Below are positions 9,203-17,774 of a stretch of DNA of 64,000 nucleotides, one piece after another. The stretch is from NCBI RefSeq assembly GCF_006517815.1, contig NZ_CP041198.1, positions 3,906,001 through 3,970,000 of the forward strand, written 5' to 3'. Numbering within the stretch: position 1 is the first letter of the stretch; each line of letters begins with the position of its first letter. The translations under genes and the position numbers were made by a program. The DNA is from Pseudarthrobacter sp. NIBRBAC000502770 (GTDB lineage: Bacteria; Actinomycetota; Actinomycetes; Actinomycetales; Micrococcaceae). A model generated the notes under the pieces. It saw nothing but the letters and a program-made list of their open reading frames with translations, ran no database searches and was not told the DNA's origin.

Positions 9203-10039
9203 ATGTTCCGCTACACGAAATTCACCCTGATCCGCGAAATCGGGCTGTGGGCCCTGGCCCTGGTCTTCCTCGCCCCGTTCTACTTCCTGGTGACCACGGC
9301 GCTGAAGCCGGACAGCGAAATGTACACCACCTCCGCCCTGGCGCTTCCCGGCAATCCGGACTTTGGCAACTTCGTGAAGGTCCTTACGGCAACAGGCAAT
9401 TCCAACGTTATGGCCGGACTGGTCAACAGCCTCATCATCACCACCGGGAGCATCCTGGGGTTGATCGCACTGGGGTCAATTACCGGCTACGTTATTTCCC
9501 GCAGCACCCGCAGGTGGAGCAAGGCGGCGTACTACCTCTTCCTGGTAGCCATCATCCTTCCGGGCCAGCTGGGCGCGGTGCCGCTGTACATGGGCGCCCG
9601 TGGCCTGGGCCTCACCGGATCGGCCTGGGGCCTGATCGTCCTGTATACCGGGATGCTGCTGCCGCTCTCGATCTTCCTGTACTCAAACTTCTTCCGGGGC
9701 CTCGGAACGGACTACGAGGAAGCCGCCACGATCGACGGTGCCAGCAAGACCCAGGTCTTCTCCAAGGTGGTGTTTCCCATGATGGCCCCGGCTACCGGAA
9801 CGGTCACCATCTTCGCCGGACTGATCGTATGGAACGACTTCTTCACCTCGTTGATCTTCCTCGGCGGATCCGCCAACCAGACGCTCCCGGTAGCCATGTA
9901 CTACTTCATCGGGTCGCTGGTCTCGAAGTGGAATTCCATCTTCGCGATCGTCATCGTGTCCATGATTCCCATCCTGGCGTTGTTCCTGTTCGCGCAAAAG
10001 CGCTTCATCCAGGGCTTCTCCGGCGGACTCAAAGGCTGA
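9203..10039 (+). CDS. Sugar ABC transporter permease (MalG type)
   Basis: A 278-residue partner permease of the CUT1 class with an EAA loop reading EEAATIDGASKTQVF and several hydrophobic segments. It would heterodimerise with the preceding MalF-type protein to form the channel. The coding region is nearly contiguous with its neighbour upstream (3 bp) and with the NTF2-like gene downstream (5 bp). The C-terminal QKRFIQGFSGGLKG is typical of MalG-like permeases. Confidence 0.9.
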   Translation: MFRYTKFTLIREIGLWALALVFLAPFYFLVTTALKPDSEMYTTSALALPGNPDFGNFVKVLTATGNSNVMAGLVNSLIITTGSILGLIALGSITGYVISRSTRRWSKAAYYLFLVAIILPGQLGAVPLYMGARGLGLTGSAWGLIVLYTGMLLPLSIFLYSNFFRGLGTDYEEAATIDGASKTQVFSKVVFPMMAPATGTVTIFAGLIVWNDFFTSLIFLGGSANQTLPVAMYYFIGSLVSKWNSIFAIVIVSMIPILALFLFAQKRFIQGFSGGLKG

Positions 10040-10044
10040 TCCGC

Positions 10045-10416
10045 ATGGCCGGCAACCGCGAGGCGTTTGAACGCTTCGTGGAGATCTTCTACACCCAAAA
10101 ACGGGTGCGGGAAGCCTTCGGGTTCCTTGTTGCCGATGAATACAAGCAACACAATCCCACCATCCCGGACGGTCCGGAGGCCGCCATCCGGATGCTCACG
10201 CCGAAGTTCGACGGCTCGCCGGACTCGCGCTTCGAGGTCCAGCGGATCCTCGTTGACGGAGACCTGGCCATGGTGCACGTCCGTGCATCAGGACCCGGGC
10301 GTCCCGACGCCGCCGTCGCAGATATCTACCGCTTCGAAGCCGGGCGCATCGTGGAGCACTGGGACGTGCTCCAGCCCGTCCCGGACCACCCGGTGCACGA
10401 CCACCCCATGTTTTAG
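10045..10416 (+). CDS. SnoaL/NTF2-like small protein
   Basis: A 123-residue protein of the SnoaL-like cone-fold group. It has the usual opening AFERFVEIFY, then YKQHNPTIPDGPEA, and ends with EAGRIVEHWDVLQPVP. These folds act as hydrolases, isomerases or polyketide cyclases, or simply bind small molecules. It lies between the permease and hydroxypyruvate-isomerase-like genes of a catabolic operon, so a role on a sugar-derived intermediate (for example as a hydratase) is possible but unproven. The ATG at 10045 has no strong Shine-Dalgarno site and may be translationally coupled. Confidence 0.75.
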   Translation: MAGNREAFERFVEIFYTQKRVREAFGFLVADEYKQHNPTIPDGPEAAIRMLTPKFDGSPDSRFEVQRILVDGDLAMVHVRASGPGRPDAAVADIYRFEAGRIVEHWDVLQPVPDHPVHDHPMF

Positions 10417-10449
10417 CCACCCCATTTCCAAGAATTCCAGGAGACTGCC

Positions 10450-11226
10450 ATGTTCCAGCTCGCACCCAATATCGACCTTTTGTTCTCCGAAGCAGGCGAC
10501 AGCGCCGCAGACCGCGTACGCGCGGCCGCGGCGGCAGGCTTCGATGCCGTGGAAATGTGGGGTCCCACCGGCAAGGACATTCCCGCCCTCAAGGAGGCGC
10601 TGCAGGAAACCGGCGTCCAGCTCACCGCGCAGCTGGCCGAGCCCCGGATGCAGTTCATGATTCCGCCAAAGAACCACGAGCCCTTCTACGAGGGCCTCGA
10701 TGCCGGCGTAAAGGTGGCACAGGAACTGGGCTGCCCGCGGATCGTGGTGGGCAGCGGCACCGGCTTCGGCGGCCGCAAGCGGCAGGACCAGCTCGATGAA
10801 CTCATTGAGATCTTCACCAAGGGCGTTGCCCACATCGAAGGTTCCGGGATCACCCTTGTCCTGGAGCCGGTCAACATCCGGGTGGACCACCCCGGGGCGT
10901 TGCTGGACCGGACCTCGGAGGCCGTGTATGTCGCCAGGGGAGTGGACTCGCCCAACTTCGGCGTCCTCTACGACCTCTACCACTCAACAGTGGAAGGGGA
11001 GGACGTGGTGGCAGAGCTCGCCAACGCGGGCCGGCTGGTAAAGTACGTCCAGATTGCCGACGCGCCGGGCCGCGGCGAACCCGGATCGGGTTCCATCGAC
11101 TGGGCCGCCAGGCTCACCGACCTCCAGGACAGCGGATACACCGGCCCCATCGGGCTTGAGTACTACCCCACGATTGAGTCCGCCAAGTCTGTCCGGCGCA
11201 TCCAGGAACTGGCGGCAGGACGGTGA
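10450..11226 (+). CDS. Hydroxypyruvate isomerase-like TIM-barrel protein
   Basis: A 258-residue AP-endonuclease-2-type barrel closest in pattern to the Hyi family. It has the EPVN...DHPG segment, LYDLYHSTVEGEDV, QIADAPGRGEPGSGSIDW and a terminal GLEYYP. Hyi proteins interconvert hydroxypyruvate and tartronate semialdehyde, but many relatives are sugar isomerases or epimerases. Its stop overlaps the GTG start of the FAD oxidoreductase by 3 bp, so the two products probably act in the same pathway. The presence of glycerate kinase at 50434 would fit a tartronate-semialdehyde route, though that gene is far away. Confidence 0.75.
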   Translation: MFQLAPNIDLLFSEAGDSAADRVRAAAAAGFDAVEMWGPTGKDIPALKEALQETGVQLTAQLAEPRMQFMIPPKNHEPFYEGLDAGVKVAQELGCPRIVVGSGTGFGGRKRQDQLDELIEIFTKGVAHIEGSGITLVLEPVNIRVDHPGALLDRTSEAVYVARGVDSPNFGVLYDLYHSTVEGEDVVAELANAGRLVKYVQIADAPGRGEPGSGSIDWAARLTDLQDSGYTGPIGLEYYPTIESAKSVRRIQELAAGR

Positions 11227-12782
11227 GCAGCAGCCGCTACCCCGCCGCCGTCGATGTAGCCATCGTGGGCAGCGGGCCCACCGCATCCGCGTACGCCCGC
11301 ATCCTCAGTGAGCGGGCCCCTGGAGCCAGCATCGCCATGTTCGAGGTGGGGCCCACGGTCAGTTCTCCACCGGGCGCCCACGTCAAGAACATCGAGGATG
11401 AGGCCCGCCGTGCAGCCGCCCAACGGGCTTCGGAAGGCCCCGGCGCCGGGGCCGAGACGGTCAACTCGCCCGGCGCCGTGAAGAGCGGCGAACGGCGCGC
11501 CCGCCCCGGAACGTACCTGCTGCAGGACGGCTACGCCTTCCCGGGCGAGGACGGCATGCCCGTCGCGGCAATGTCCAGCAACGTGGGCGGCATGGCCGCC
11601 CACTGGACCGCCGCGTGCCCGCGCCCCGGCGGAAAGGAGCGCATCGCTTTCCTGCCTGACCTGGACCAGCTGCTGGACGAAGCCGACCGCCTCCTCGGCG
11701 TCACCACTTCGGCCTTTGAAGCGGCACCGTTCTCCGGCCTCGTCCACGATCGGCTCGCGGCCGCCGTCGACGACGGCCGCAGCCCGGCCTTCCGCGTCCA
11801 GCCCATGCCCCTCGCCGTGCACCGGCGAGGCGACGGCCGCCTCGTGTGGTCCGGATCCGACGTCGTAATGGGTCCTGCCACCCGGGAAAACCAGCGGTTC
11901 GACCTGTTCGACGAGTCCCTGGTCCGTCGTGTCCTGGTGGAGGGCGGCCGCGCCGCCGGAGTCGAGGTGGAAGACCGCCGCGGTGGCGGAACGCACCGCA
12001 TTGCCGCGCGCTATGTGGTGGTGGGCGGTGACGCCCTGCGCACCCCCCAACTGTTGTGGGCTTCCGGGATCCGGCCGGATGCCTTGGGCCGGTACCTCAA
12101 TGACCAGGCCCAAGTGGTGTTCGCCACCCGGCTGCGCGGCGTCAGTGCCGAGGAGGGGCAGTCCAGCGCGGACGGAGCCCTCAGTGAGCAAAGCGGAGTG
12201 ACCTGGGTGCCGTACACGGATGAGATGCCCTTCCATGGCCAGATCATGCAGCTGGATGCTTCACCCATCCCCCTGGCCGACGACGACCCGGTCGTTCCCG
12301 GATCGATTGTGGGGCTGGGGCTGTTCTGCGCCAAGGACCTCCAGCGGGACGACAGGGTCGCCTTCGACGACACCGCCGTGGACAGCTATGGGATGCCTGC
12401 CCTGCGCATCCACTACAGCCTGACCGACAAGGACCGGGAGGTGCTTGAGCGGGCCAAGGAGGAGATTGTGCGGCTCGGCAGGGCCGTGGGAGAGCCGATT
12501 GATGAGCGGCCGTTCGTCCTCCCGCCGGGTGCCTCGCTGCACTACCAGGGCACCACGCGGATGGGACAGTACGACGACGGCGGCAGCGTGTGTTCCCCGG
12601 ACAGCGAGGTCTGGCAGGTCCCCGGCCTCTTCGTGGCCGGCAACGGCGTGATTCCCACCGCCACAGCGTGCAACCCCACCCTGACATCGGTGGCGCTCGC
12701 TGTCCGCGGCGCAGGGAAAATTGCGGCGGAACTCGCCGATGCTTTACTTATGTCTGATTCAGACAATAGAATGACTAAATAA
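11223..12782 (+). CDS. FAD-dependent GMC oxidoreductase, pyranose/C-glycoside 3-oxidase-like
   Basis: A 519-residue flavoprotein. The FAD-binding GSGPTAS is at residues 16-22. VGGMAAHWT (H127) sits where pyranose 2-oxidase carries its flavin-linked histidine. The C-terminal SLHYQGTTRMG (H440) and CNPTLTS (N484) give the catalytic His-Asn pair. C-glycoside 3-oxidases such as CarA belong to this family and make the 3-keto-glycoside used by CGDs. The start is a GTG that overlaps the stop of the preceding gene. A CGD beta gene begins 64 bp downstream, and its promoter/operator lies inside the last codons of this gene. Substrate specificity is inferred from context. Confidence 0.82.
   Translation: MSSSRYPAAVDVAIVGSGPTASAYARILSERAPGASIAMFEVGPTVSSPPGAHVKNIEDEARRAAAQRASEGPGAGAETVNSPGAVKSGERRARPGTYLLQDGYAFPGEDGMPVAAMSSNVGGMAAHWTAACPRPGGKERIAFLPDLDQLLDEADRLLGVTTSAFEAAPFSGLVHDRLAAAVDDGRSPAFRVQPMPLAVHRRGDGRLVWSGSDVVMGPATRENQRFDLFDESLVRRVLVEGGRAAGVEVEDRRGGGTHRIAARYVVVGGDALRTPQLLWASGIRPDALGRYLNDQAQVVFATRLRGVSAEEGQSSADGALSEQSGVTWVPYTDEMPFHGQIMQLDASPIPLADDDPVVPGSIVGLGLFCAKDLQRDDRVAFDDTAVDSYGMPALRIHYSLTDKDREVLERAKEEIVRLGRAVGEPIDERPFVLPPGASLHYQGTTRMGQYDDGGSVCSPDSEVWQVPGLFVAGNGVIPTATACNPTLTSVALAVRGAGKIAAELADALLMSDSDNRMTK
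12743..12772 (+). promoter_or_regulatory. Putative promoter/operator before the CGD alpha-beta operon
   Basis: TTTACT (12743-12748) and TAGAAT (12767-12772) have 18-bp spacing. The spacer contains CTTATGTC at 12747-12754 and a perfect palindrome, TGTCTGA-T-TCAGACA, at 12751-12765. The site overlaps the end of the FAD oxidoreductase gene and lies about 80 bp before the beta-subunit ATG at 12847. It is a likely repressor site for the downstream operon. Confidence 0.5.
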
Positions 12783-12846
12783 TGAATAAGCGCACGTTGC
12801 CGCTATTCCGATGCCGGCAAGGCATGCCGCAGACAAGGAGGTCTCG

Positions 12847-13242
12847 ATGATCGCCGACCGCATAATCGAGCAAGGAACACTTACCAGCCAGGACGGCCGC
12901 GCCGCCGTCGAGGTCCGCATTCCCTGGTACCGGGCCCTCCCCGGTTCATGCATCGCCGGGGCCGCCCTCACCATTGACGGTGTTGCCGCACCGGAGGAAT
13001 CGCTGCGCTGGACCATGAACAACCGCACGTTCAGCTTCGGGGAGCTCGTGGACCAGACCGGCGAATGGTGGTTCCCGCTGGACTCCGCCGTCCTGTCCGG
13101 GGACCTTCCCGTCGATCCTTCCAAGGCAGGGCACGAGGTGCGGGTGGACCTGAAGCTCTACATTCCGTACATCATCACCGACCACGGCGTGCTGCACATC
13201 GAAGAGCACGACACCAAGACCATGAAGGTGGCACAACGATGA
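12847..13242 (+). CDS. C-glycoside deglycosidase beta subunit (CGDB/DUF6379)
   Basis: A 131-residue all-beta small subunit. Conserved family features are VEVRIPWYRALP near residues 22-33, the NNRTFSFGELVDQTGEWWFPLD middle section, and DLKLYIPYIITDHG near the C-terminus. In known CGDs the beta subunit packs on the TIM-barrel alpha subunit and helps form the active site. The ATG at 12847 follows a strong AAGGAGG at 12835-12841. The stop overlaps the start of the alpha gene (ATGA), indicating translational coupling and a stoichiometric complex. Confidence 0.85.
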   Translation: MIADRIIEQGTLTSQDGRAAVEVRIPWYRALPGSCIAGAALTIDGVAAPEESLRWTMNNRTFSFGELVDQTGEWWFPLDSAVLSGDLPVDPSKAGHEVRVDLKLYIPYIITDHGVLHIEEHDTKTMKVAQR

Positions 13243-14342
13243 CCAGCCTTGGCACGCCCATCCAGGGCGTCACCCTCTACAGCTTCACCCGCGCCTTCCA
13301 CGGCCGGCAGTACGATCTCGACGGCCTGATCCGCAAAGTGGCGGCCGAGGGCTTTGGACCCGGGCTCGAAGTCATTGGCTTCTCCAGCCTGCGCGGCTTC
13401 CCCGACCACGTCGATGACAATTTCGTGGGGCAGTTCCGGGACCTTGTGGCGGAGGTGGACCTGGTGCCCACCTCGCTCGCCGTCAACGTTGACACCGGAA
13501 TCCGCCGCGACCGGCTCATGAACCACGATGAACTGGTCGAATACATGCGCAAGCAGATCGAAGTGGCAGCCCGGCTCGGCTTCCCGATCGCCCGGGTTCA
13601 AATCTCCCTGACACCCGATGCCATGGAGAGCCTCCTTCCCGTCGCAGAAAAGTACGGCGTCACGCTGGCGCTGGAGGTCCACGCCGACCAGCACGGGGCA
13701 CACGAACGCGTCCTTGCGCTGCGCGACCGCTACGAGAAGCTCGACTCCCCGCTCCTGGGGTTCACCGCAGACTGGGGCGCCACCGTCACCGGCTTCGCCC
13801 CTTCGCTGTTGGAGGCCTACCGCCGCCGCGGAGCGTCCGAGGACCTGCTCCAGCAGGTGGTGGACCTGTGGAACGGTTTCTACGCGGAAGGACCGCCCAA
13901 CACCCAGAAAGTCCACGGCGAGCGGTTCGGCGCCTTTATCGGCCTGGCCGCACGCAACGGCCGCCCGGACCTTGGCATCGACTTCGCCATCAATGGAACC
14001 GGCCTCTTCGGCCCCGCGCCGCTGGACACCTGGCTGGAAATCATGCCGTGGGTCCGGCACGTCCACGGAAAGTTCTTCGGCATCGACGAGAACGGCGAAG
14101 AGCCGTCCGTTCCGGTACGCGGGCTGGTCCGCCAGCTGGTGGAGAACGGCTACTCCGGTGCGATCTCCAGCGAATACGAAGGCTGGCACTGGAACAACTG
14201 GCAGGACCCGTTCGACATCATCCGCGGAGAGCAGGCCGTCCAGCGCTCCGCCGCTGCCGACGCCGGCTCGGCCATGGTCACCGACGCCGCCGAAGCGCGA
14301 CGCATCCTCAACAGCCACCTCGCCCAGCCCGTCCGCGGCTGA
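13239..14342 (+). CDS. C-glycoside deglycosidase alpha subunit-like TIM barrel
   Basis: A 367-residue barrel starting GVTLYSFTRAFHG. Predicted metal ligands are E146 (LEVHAD), D178 (TADWGA), H276 (RHVHGKFFG) and E312 (SSEYEGW). In the family a divalent metal assists deprotonation and elimination that breaks the C1-aglycone bond of a 3-keto-C-glycoside. The gene is coupled by a 4-bp overlap to its beta subunit. A C-terminal extension after about residue 325 is alanine-rich and may be flexible. The substrate aglycone is unknown. Confidence 0.83.
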   Translation: MTSLGTPIQGVTLYSFTRAFHGRQYDLDGLIRKVAAEGFGPGLEVIGFSSLRGFPDHVDDNFVGQFRDLVAEVDLVPTSLAVNVDTGIRRDRLMNHDELVEYMRKQIEVAARLGFPIARVQISLTPDAMESLLPVAEKYGVTLALEVHADQHGAHERVLALRDRYEKLDSPLLGFTADWGATVTGFAPSLLEAYRRRGASEDLLQQVVDLWNGFYAEGPPNTQKVHGERFGAFIGLAARNGRPDLGIDFAINGTGLFGPAPLDTWLEIMPWVRHVHGKFFGIDENGEEPSVPVRGLVRQLVENGYSGAISSEYEGWHWNNWQDPFDIIRGEQAVQRSAAADAGSAMVTDAAEARRILNSHLAQPVRG

Positions 14343-14362
14343 CACCGAAGGGATCACAGAAC

Positions 14363-15388
14363 ATGTCAGAAGGAATCGCAGGCTCCGGCATCGAGCTTGG
14401 CATCACCCTTTACTCACTCACCTCCGAATTCGCGGCCGGGCTGTACACCCCGGAAACCCTGATCAAGGCCGTCGCCGACGAAGGCCTCGGTCCCGGCGTC
14501 GAATTCAACATCGCGCAAATGCTGCGCACCTATCCCGACGTGGATGACGACTTCGTGAAACTGTGGCGCGACAGCATGGACCGCTACGGCCTCACCCCGA
14601 GCGCCGTCGGCACGAACCTGGACATGGGCCGGCGCAAGGACCGGGACATGACGCCGGACGAGGAATTCGACTTTTTCGCCAGGCAGCTCAAGACCGCCAA
14701 CACGCTCGGCTTCAACAAGATCGTGATCCGGTCCGCCGGCAAGGAACTGCTGCGGCGGCTTCTTCCCCTGGCCGAAAAGTACGACCAGAAGCTGGGCTAC
14801 GAGATCCACGCCCCACAGGGCCCCAACGATCCGAAGATCCTGCAGATCCGGGAGATGTACGCCGAGCTGGACAGCGACCGGCTGGGTTTCACCGCTGACT
14901 TCAGCTCCACCATGCACAGCCTCTCTCCCACCCTGTTCCGCACGCTGACCCAGATGGGCCTGCCGCAGGAACACTTCGCCGTCATGCAGGACATCTGGCG
15001 CAAGCCACTGCCCATGCAGGAACGCAACCAGGAGTTTGAGGACTACCTGCGGGAGAACAACTTCGATCCGGCGCAGCTCGGTCCCTTCACCCGGCTGGCC
15101 TTCAACATGCACGGCCTGGTTCCGCCGGAGGAATGGCTGGACATCATGCCGCAGATGTTCCACGTCCATGCCAAGTTCTATGACATTGACGAGAACGGCA
15201 ACGAGCCCGCCATGGACATTCCGAGGATTGTGCGCCAGTTCGTCAAGGGCGGCTACCAGGGCTTCCTGTCCAGCGAGTGGGAGGGCCACGCCTTTGCCGA
15301 CCTCGGCGAATCCGACCCCATCGAGCTCGTCAAGAAGCAGCACGCCCTCATGCGCAAGGCCATCGAAGAATCAGTGGTTCCCGCCTAA
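14363..15388 (+). CDS. C-glycoside deglycosidase alpha subunit-like TIM barrel, second copy
   Basis: A 341-residue protein opening LGITLYSLTSEFAAG. Predicted ligands are E147 (YEIHAPQGP), D179 (TADFSS), H269 (HVHAKFYD) and E305 (SSEWEGH). It closely matches the C-terminal domain of the fusion at 3806, including NLDMGRRKDRDMTPDEE and the long TMHSLSPTLFRTL insert. Its natural beta partner is probably the 16179 gene rather than the 12847 one, because those two together mirror the fusion. The start is preceded by AAGGG about 10 bp upstream, and the next gene follows 10 bp after the stop. Confidence 0.83.
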   Translation: MSEGIAGSGIELGITLYSLTSEFAAGLYTPETLIKAVADEGLGPGVEFNIAQMLRTYPDVDDDFVKLWRDSMDRYGLTPSAVGTNLDMGRRKDRDMTPDEEFDFFARQLKTANTLGFNKIVIRSAGKELLRRLLPLAEKYDQKLGYEIHAPQGPNDPKILQIREMYAELDSDRLGFTADFSSTMHSLSPTLFRTLTQMGLPQEHFAVMQDIWRKPLPMQERNQEFEDYLRENNFDPAQLGPFTRLAFNMHGLVPPEEWLDIMPQMFHVHAKFYDIDENGNEPAMDIPRIVRQFVKGGYQGFLSSEWEGHAFADLGESDPIELVKKQHALMRKAIEESVVPA

Positions 15389-15398
15389 GGAGAAATCA

Positions 15399-16169
15399 AT
15401 GCCTGCGATCGACACCGACCTCACCGCCGAGGTGGAGCGGCTCCGCGCCGAGCTTGGCGAAGCGCTCCGGTTGGCGCGCCGGGCCAACGACCGGGGGGAC
15501 ATCGAGAACCTGTTCAACCGCTACATGTACCTTCACAACGCGTTTGAGGATGAGCAAATCATCCCGCTCTGGGTCAAGCCGGGCACGCCGGGGGTGCGTG
15601 CCCGGTACACGAACGCCGGGCAGTACACGGACTACGACAGCGTGATCCGGTACCACCAGGGCCGCCCCAAACCCGTCGGCAAGCTGATCCTGCACTACAC
15701 CACCACTCCGGTCATCGAGGTGGCGGCCGACGGCAAGACCGCCAAGGGCGTCTGGATCATGACCGGCAACGAGTCCGGCCTGACCGACCCGGACGTGGCC
15801 AAGGAGAGCCCCGACTACATGTACTCGCCGGGCGAAGTCCAGGGCAAGAAAGTCTGGGCCCACTGGGTCTGGTGCAAATACGCGGTGGACTTCCTGCGCC
15901 AGGACGGTGAATGGAAGATCTGGAAGTTCCGCTGCTACGAGTTGCTGCGGGCACCCTTCGAGGAAAACTGGATCAGCTTTGCCGAGAAGAACCAGCACGC
16001 TTTCGCCCTGGACCTCATGTACTTCGGTGACGACGGAAAGCCCGTCTTCATGCCGCCCGCGGACCAGCCGGTCCCGAGCGAATACCACCCCTACAATCCG
16101 TCGGCCCGGCAGACGCTGGAACCGCAGCCGCCTGCACCCCACCAGACTTTCGTCGAGACCTTTGAGTAA
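15399..16169 (+). CDS. SnoaL-like/NTF2-fold protein, 256 residues
   Basis: A larger NTF2-like protein with an N-terminal helix (LTAEVERLRAELGEALRLAR), then DIENLFNRYMYLHNAF as the fold entry, and W/Y-rich strands (WAHWVWCKYAVDFL, WKIWKFRCYELL). The C-terminal tail is proline-rich. The fold often serves dehydratases or hydrolases. It is sandwiched between an alpha and a beta CGD gene in one operon, so it may act on the released unsaturated keto-sugar or the aglycone; that is inference. The TAAGGAGA ribosome site overlaps the stop of the preceding gene. Confidence 0.7.
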   Translation: MPAIDTDLTAEVERLRAELGEALRLARRANDRGDIENLFNRYMYLHNAFEDEQIIPLWVKPGTPGVRARYTNAGQYTDYDSVIRYHQGRPKPVGKLILHYTTTPVIEVAADGKTAKGVWIMTGNESGLTDPDVAKESPDYMYSPGEVQGKKVWAHWVWCKYAVDFLRQDGEWKIWKFRCYELLRAPFEENWISFAEKNQHAFALDLMYFGDDGKPVFMPPADQPVPSEYHPYNPSARQTLEPQPPAPHQTFVETFE

Positions 16170-16178
16170 GGACTAATC

Positions 16179-16577
16179 ATGGCAACCCATAACTCCCTTT
16201 TCCAGGACGCCGACGTCCGCCGGCACCCGGAAGGCATCTCCGTTGCGGTGCAACTCCCGTGGTACCGGAGTCTGTGGCTGTCCGCCGTAGACGACGTCGC
16301 GGCAACCGTCAACGGCGTGGAAATCCCCAAGGAATCCCTCCGCTTCGAACTGCAGGGCCGGTCGTACTCCATCGCGGAGCTTCCGGAGCAGTGGGACACC
16401 CTGTGGTTCGTGGCTGACAAGCCGGACATCATCATCCCGCTGGACCGTGTTCCCGACGCCGGCGAGGAAATCGACGTCGAGGTCATCCTGACCCTCCGCC
16501 TCCTCTACATGCAGATCGCTCCAATGCGGTACGTGGGGAACCGGGTGGCCGTGGACCGAAAGGTTGTGCTGGCATGA
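16179..16577 (+). CDS. C-glycoside deglycosidase beta subunit (CGDB/DUF6379), second copy
   Basis: A 132-residue beta-type subunit with VQLPWYRSLWLSAV, SYSIAELPEQWDTLWF and TLRLLYMQIAPMRY. It is the separate counterpart of the N-terminal domain of the fusion at 3806, so its partner is likely the alpha protein at 14363, two genes upstream. Its stop overlaps the Gfo/Idh start (ATGA). Function follows the CGDB family: structural and active-site contribution to a CGD heteromer. Confidence 0.82.
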   Translation: MATHNSLFQDADVRRHPEGISVAVQLPWYRSLWLSAVDDVAATVNGVEIPKESLRFELQGRSYSIAELPEQWDTLWFVADKPDIIIPLDRVPDAGEEIDVEVILTLRLLYMQIAPMRYVGNRVAVDRKVVLA

Positions 16578-17761
16578 CCACCCTGCGCGTGGCCATGATC
16601 GGGTACGGGTTCATGGGCGCCGCGCATTCCCAGGGCTGGCGCACGGCTCCGCGGGTGTTCGACCTTCCCGCCGAGCCGGACATGGCGGTCATTGTCGGCC
16701 GGAACGCCCAAGCGGTGAATGAGGCGGCGCGGAAGTGGGGGTGGGCTGAGGCGGCCACCGACTGGCGCGACGTGATCGCGCGGGAAGACATCGACGTCGT
16801 CGACATTGTCACCCCGGGCGACTCCCACGCCGAGATCGCCATTGCTGCACTGGAGACGGGAAAGCACGTCCTGTGCGAGAAGCCGCTGGCCAACACCGTG
16901 GCCGAAGCCGAAGCAATGGCCGAAGCTGCGGAAAGGGCCGCCGCCCGCGGCCTTCGTGCGATGGTGGGGTTCACCTACCGCCGCGTCCCCGCGGTAACCC
17001 TCATGCGCAATCTCATTGCCGAAGGTGCGGTGGGAACAGTCCGCCAGGTCCGGGCCTCCTACCGGCAGGACTGGCTGGTTGACCCGGACATGCCGCTCGC
17101 GTGGCGCCTGCAGAAGGAACACGCCGGATCCGGTGCGCTGGGCGACATCGGAGCCCACGCCATCGACCTCGCCCAGTTCGTCACGGGCCTCACCCTCCGC
17201 ACGGTCTCCGGCGTGATCGAGACCATCGTGAAGGAACGGCCGCTGCTCGAATCGGGCGCGGGGCTGTCCGGAACCGCGGGTGCGGGATTCGGCAAGGTAA
17301 CGGTGGATGACATCGCCATTTTCACCGGCCGCTTCGAATCCGGCGCCCTGGCCTCCTTCGAGGCATCCAGGTTCGCGACCGGCAGGAAGAACGCGCTTCA
17401 GATCGAGGTTTCCGGGGACAAGGGGGCCCTCGCCTTCGACCTCGAAGACCTCAACAGCGTCCAGTTCTACGACCGGACTGCTTCCCCGGACCGCCAAGGG
17501 TTCCGGAAGATCCTGGTCACCGAGCCGGAGCACCCGTACCTGTCCGGGTGGTGGCCCGCCGGCCACATGCTCGGCTACGAGCACGGGTTCTCGCACCAGG
17601 TGAAGGACCTGGTGGAGGGCATCGCCAACGGTGCCCACCCGCAACCGACCTTCGCCGACGGGCTGCAGGTGCAGCAGGTACTGGAGGCAGTTGAACGCAG
17701 TTCCGACAATGATTCCGCCTGGACACGGGTCGCCGCCGGCGTACCCGCCCCGGCAGTATAG
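16574..17761 (+). CDS. Gfo/Idh/MocA-family sugar oxidoreductase
   Basis: A 395-residue NAD(P)-dependent enzyme. The Rossmann motif GYGFMGAAH is at residues 10-18, the EKPLANT dehydrogenase motif lies near residue 100, and [13 protein letters not shown] carries the catalytic D...H pair. These enzymes oxidise or reduce sugar hydroxyls, often at C3, and could handle the 3-keto sugar released by CGD action. The gene is coupled to the upstream beta subunit and is followed by a sugar isomerase 13 bp later. A very similar pair occurs at 56302 and 55259. Confidence 0.88.
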   Translation: MTTLRVAMIGYGFMGAAHSQGWRTAPRVFDLPAEPDMAVIVGRNAQAVNEAARKWGWAEAATDWRDVIAREDIDVVDIVTPGDSHAEIAIAALETGKHVLCEKPLANTVAEAEAMAEAAERAAARGLRAMVGFTYRRVPAVTLMRNLIAEGAVGTVRQVRASYRQDWLVDPDMPLAWRLQKEHAGSGALGDIGAHAIDLAQFVTGLTLRTVSGVIETIVKERPLLESGAGLSGTAGAGFGKVTVDDIAIFTGRFESGALASFEASRFATGRKNALQIEVSGDKGALAFDLEDLNSVQFYDRTASPDRQGFRKILVTEPEHPYLSGWWPAGHMLGYEHGFSHQVKDLVEGIANGAHPQPTFADGLQVQQVLEAVERSSDNDSAWTRVAAGVPAPAV

Positions 17762-17774
17762 GGAGGAGACATCC

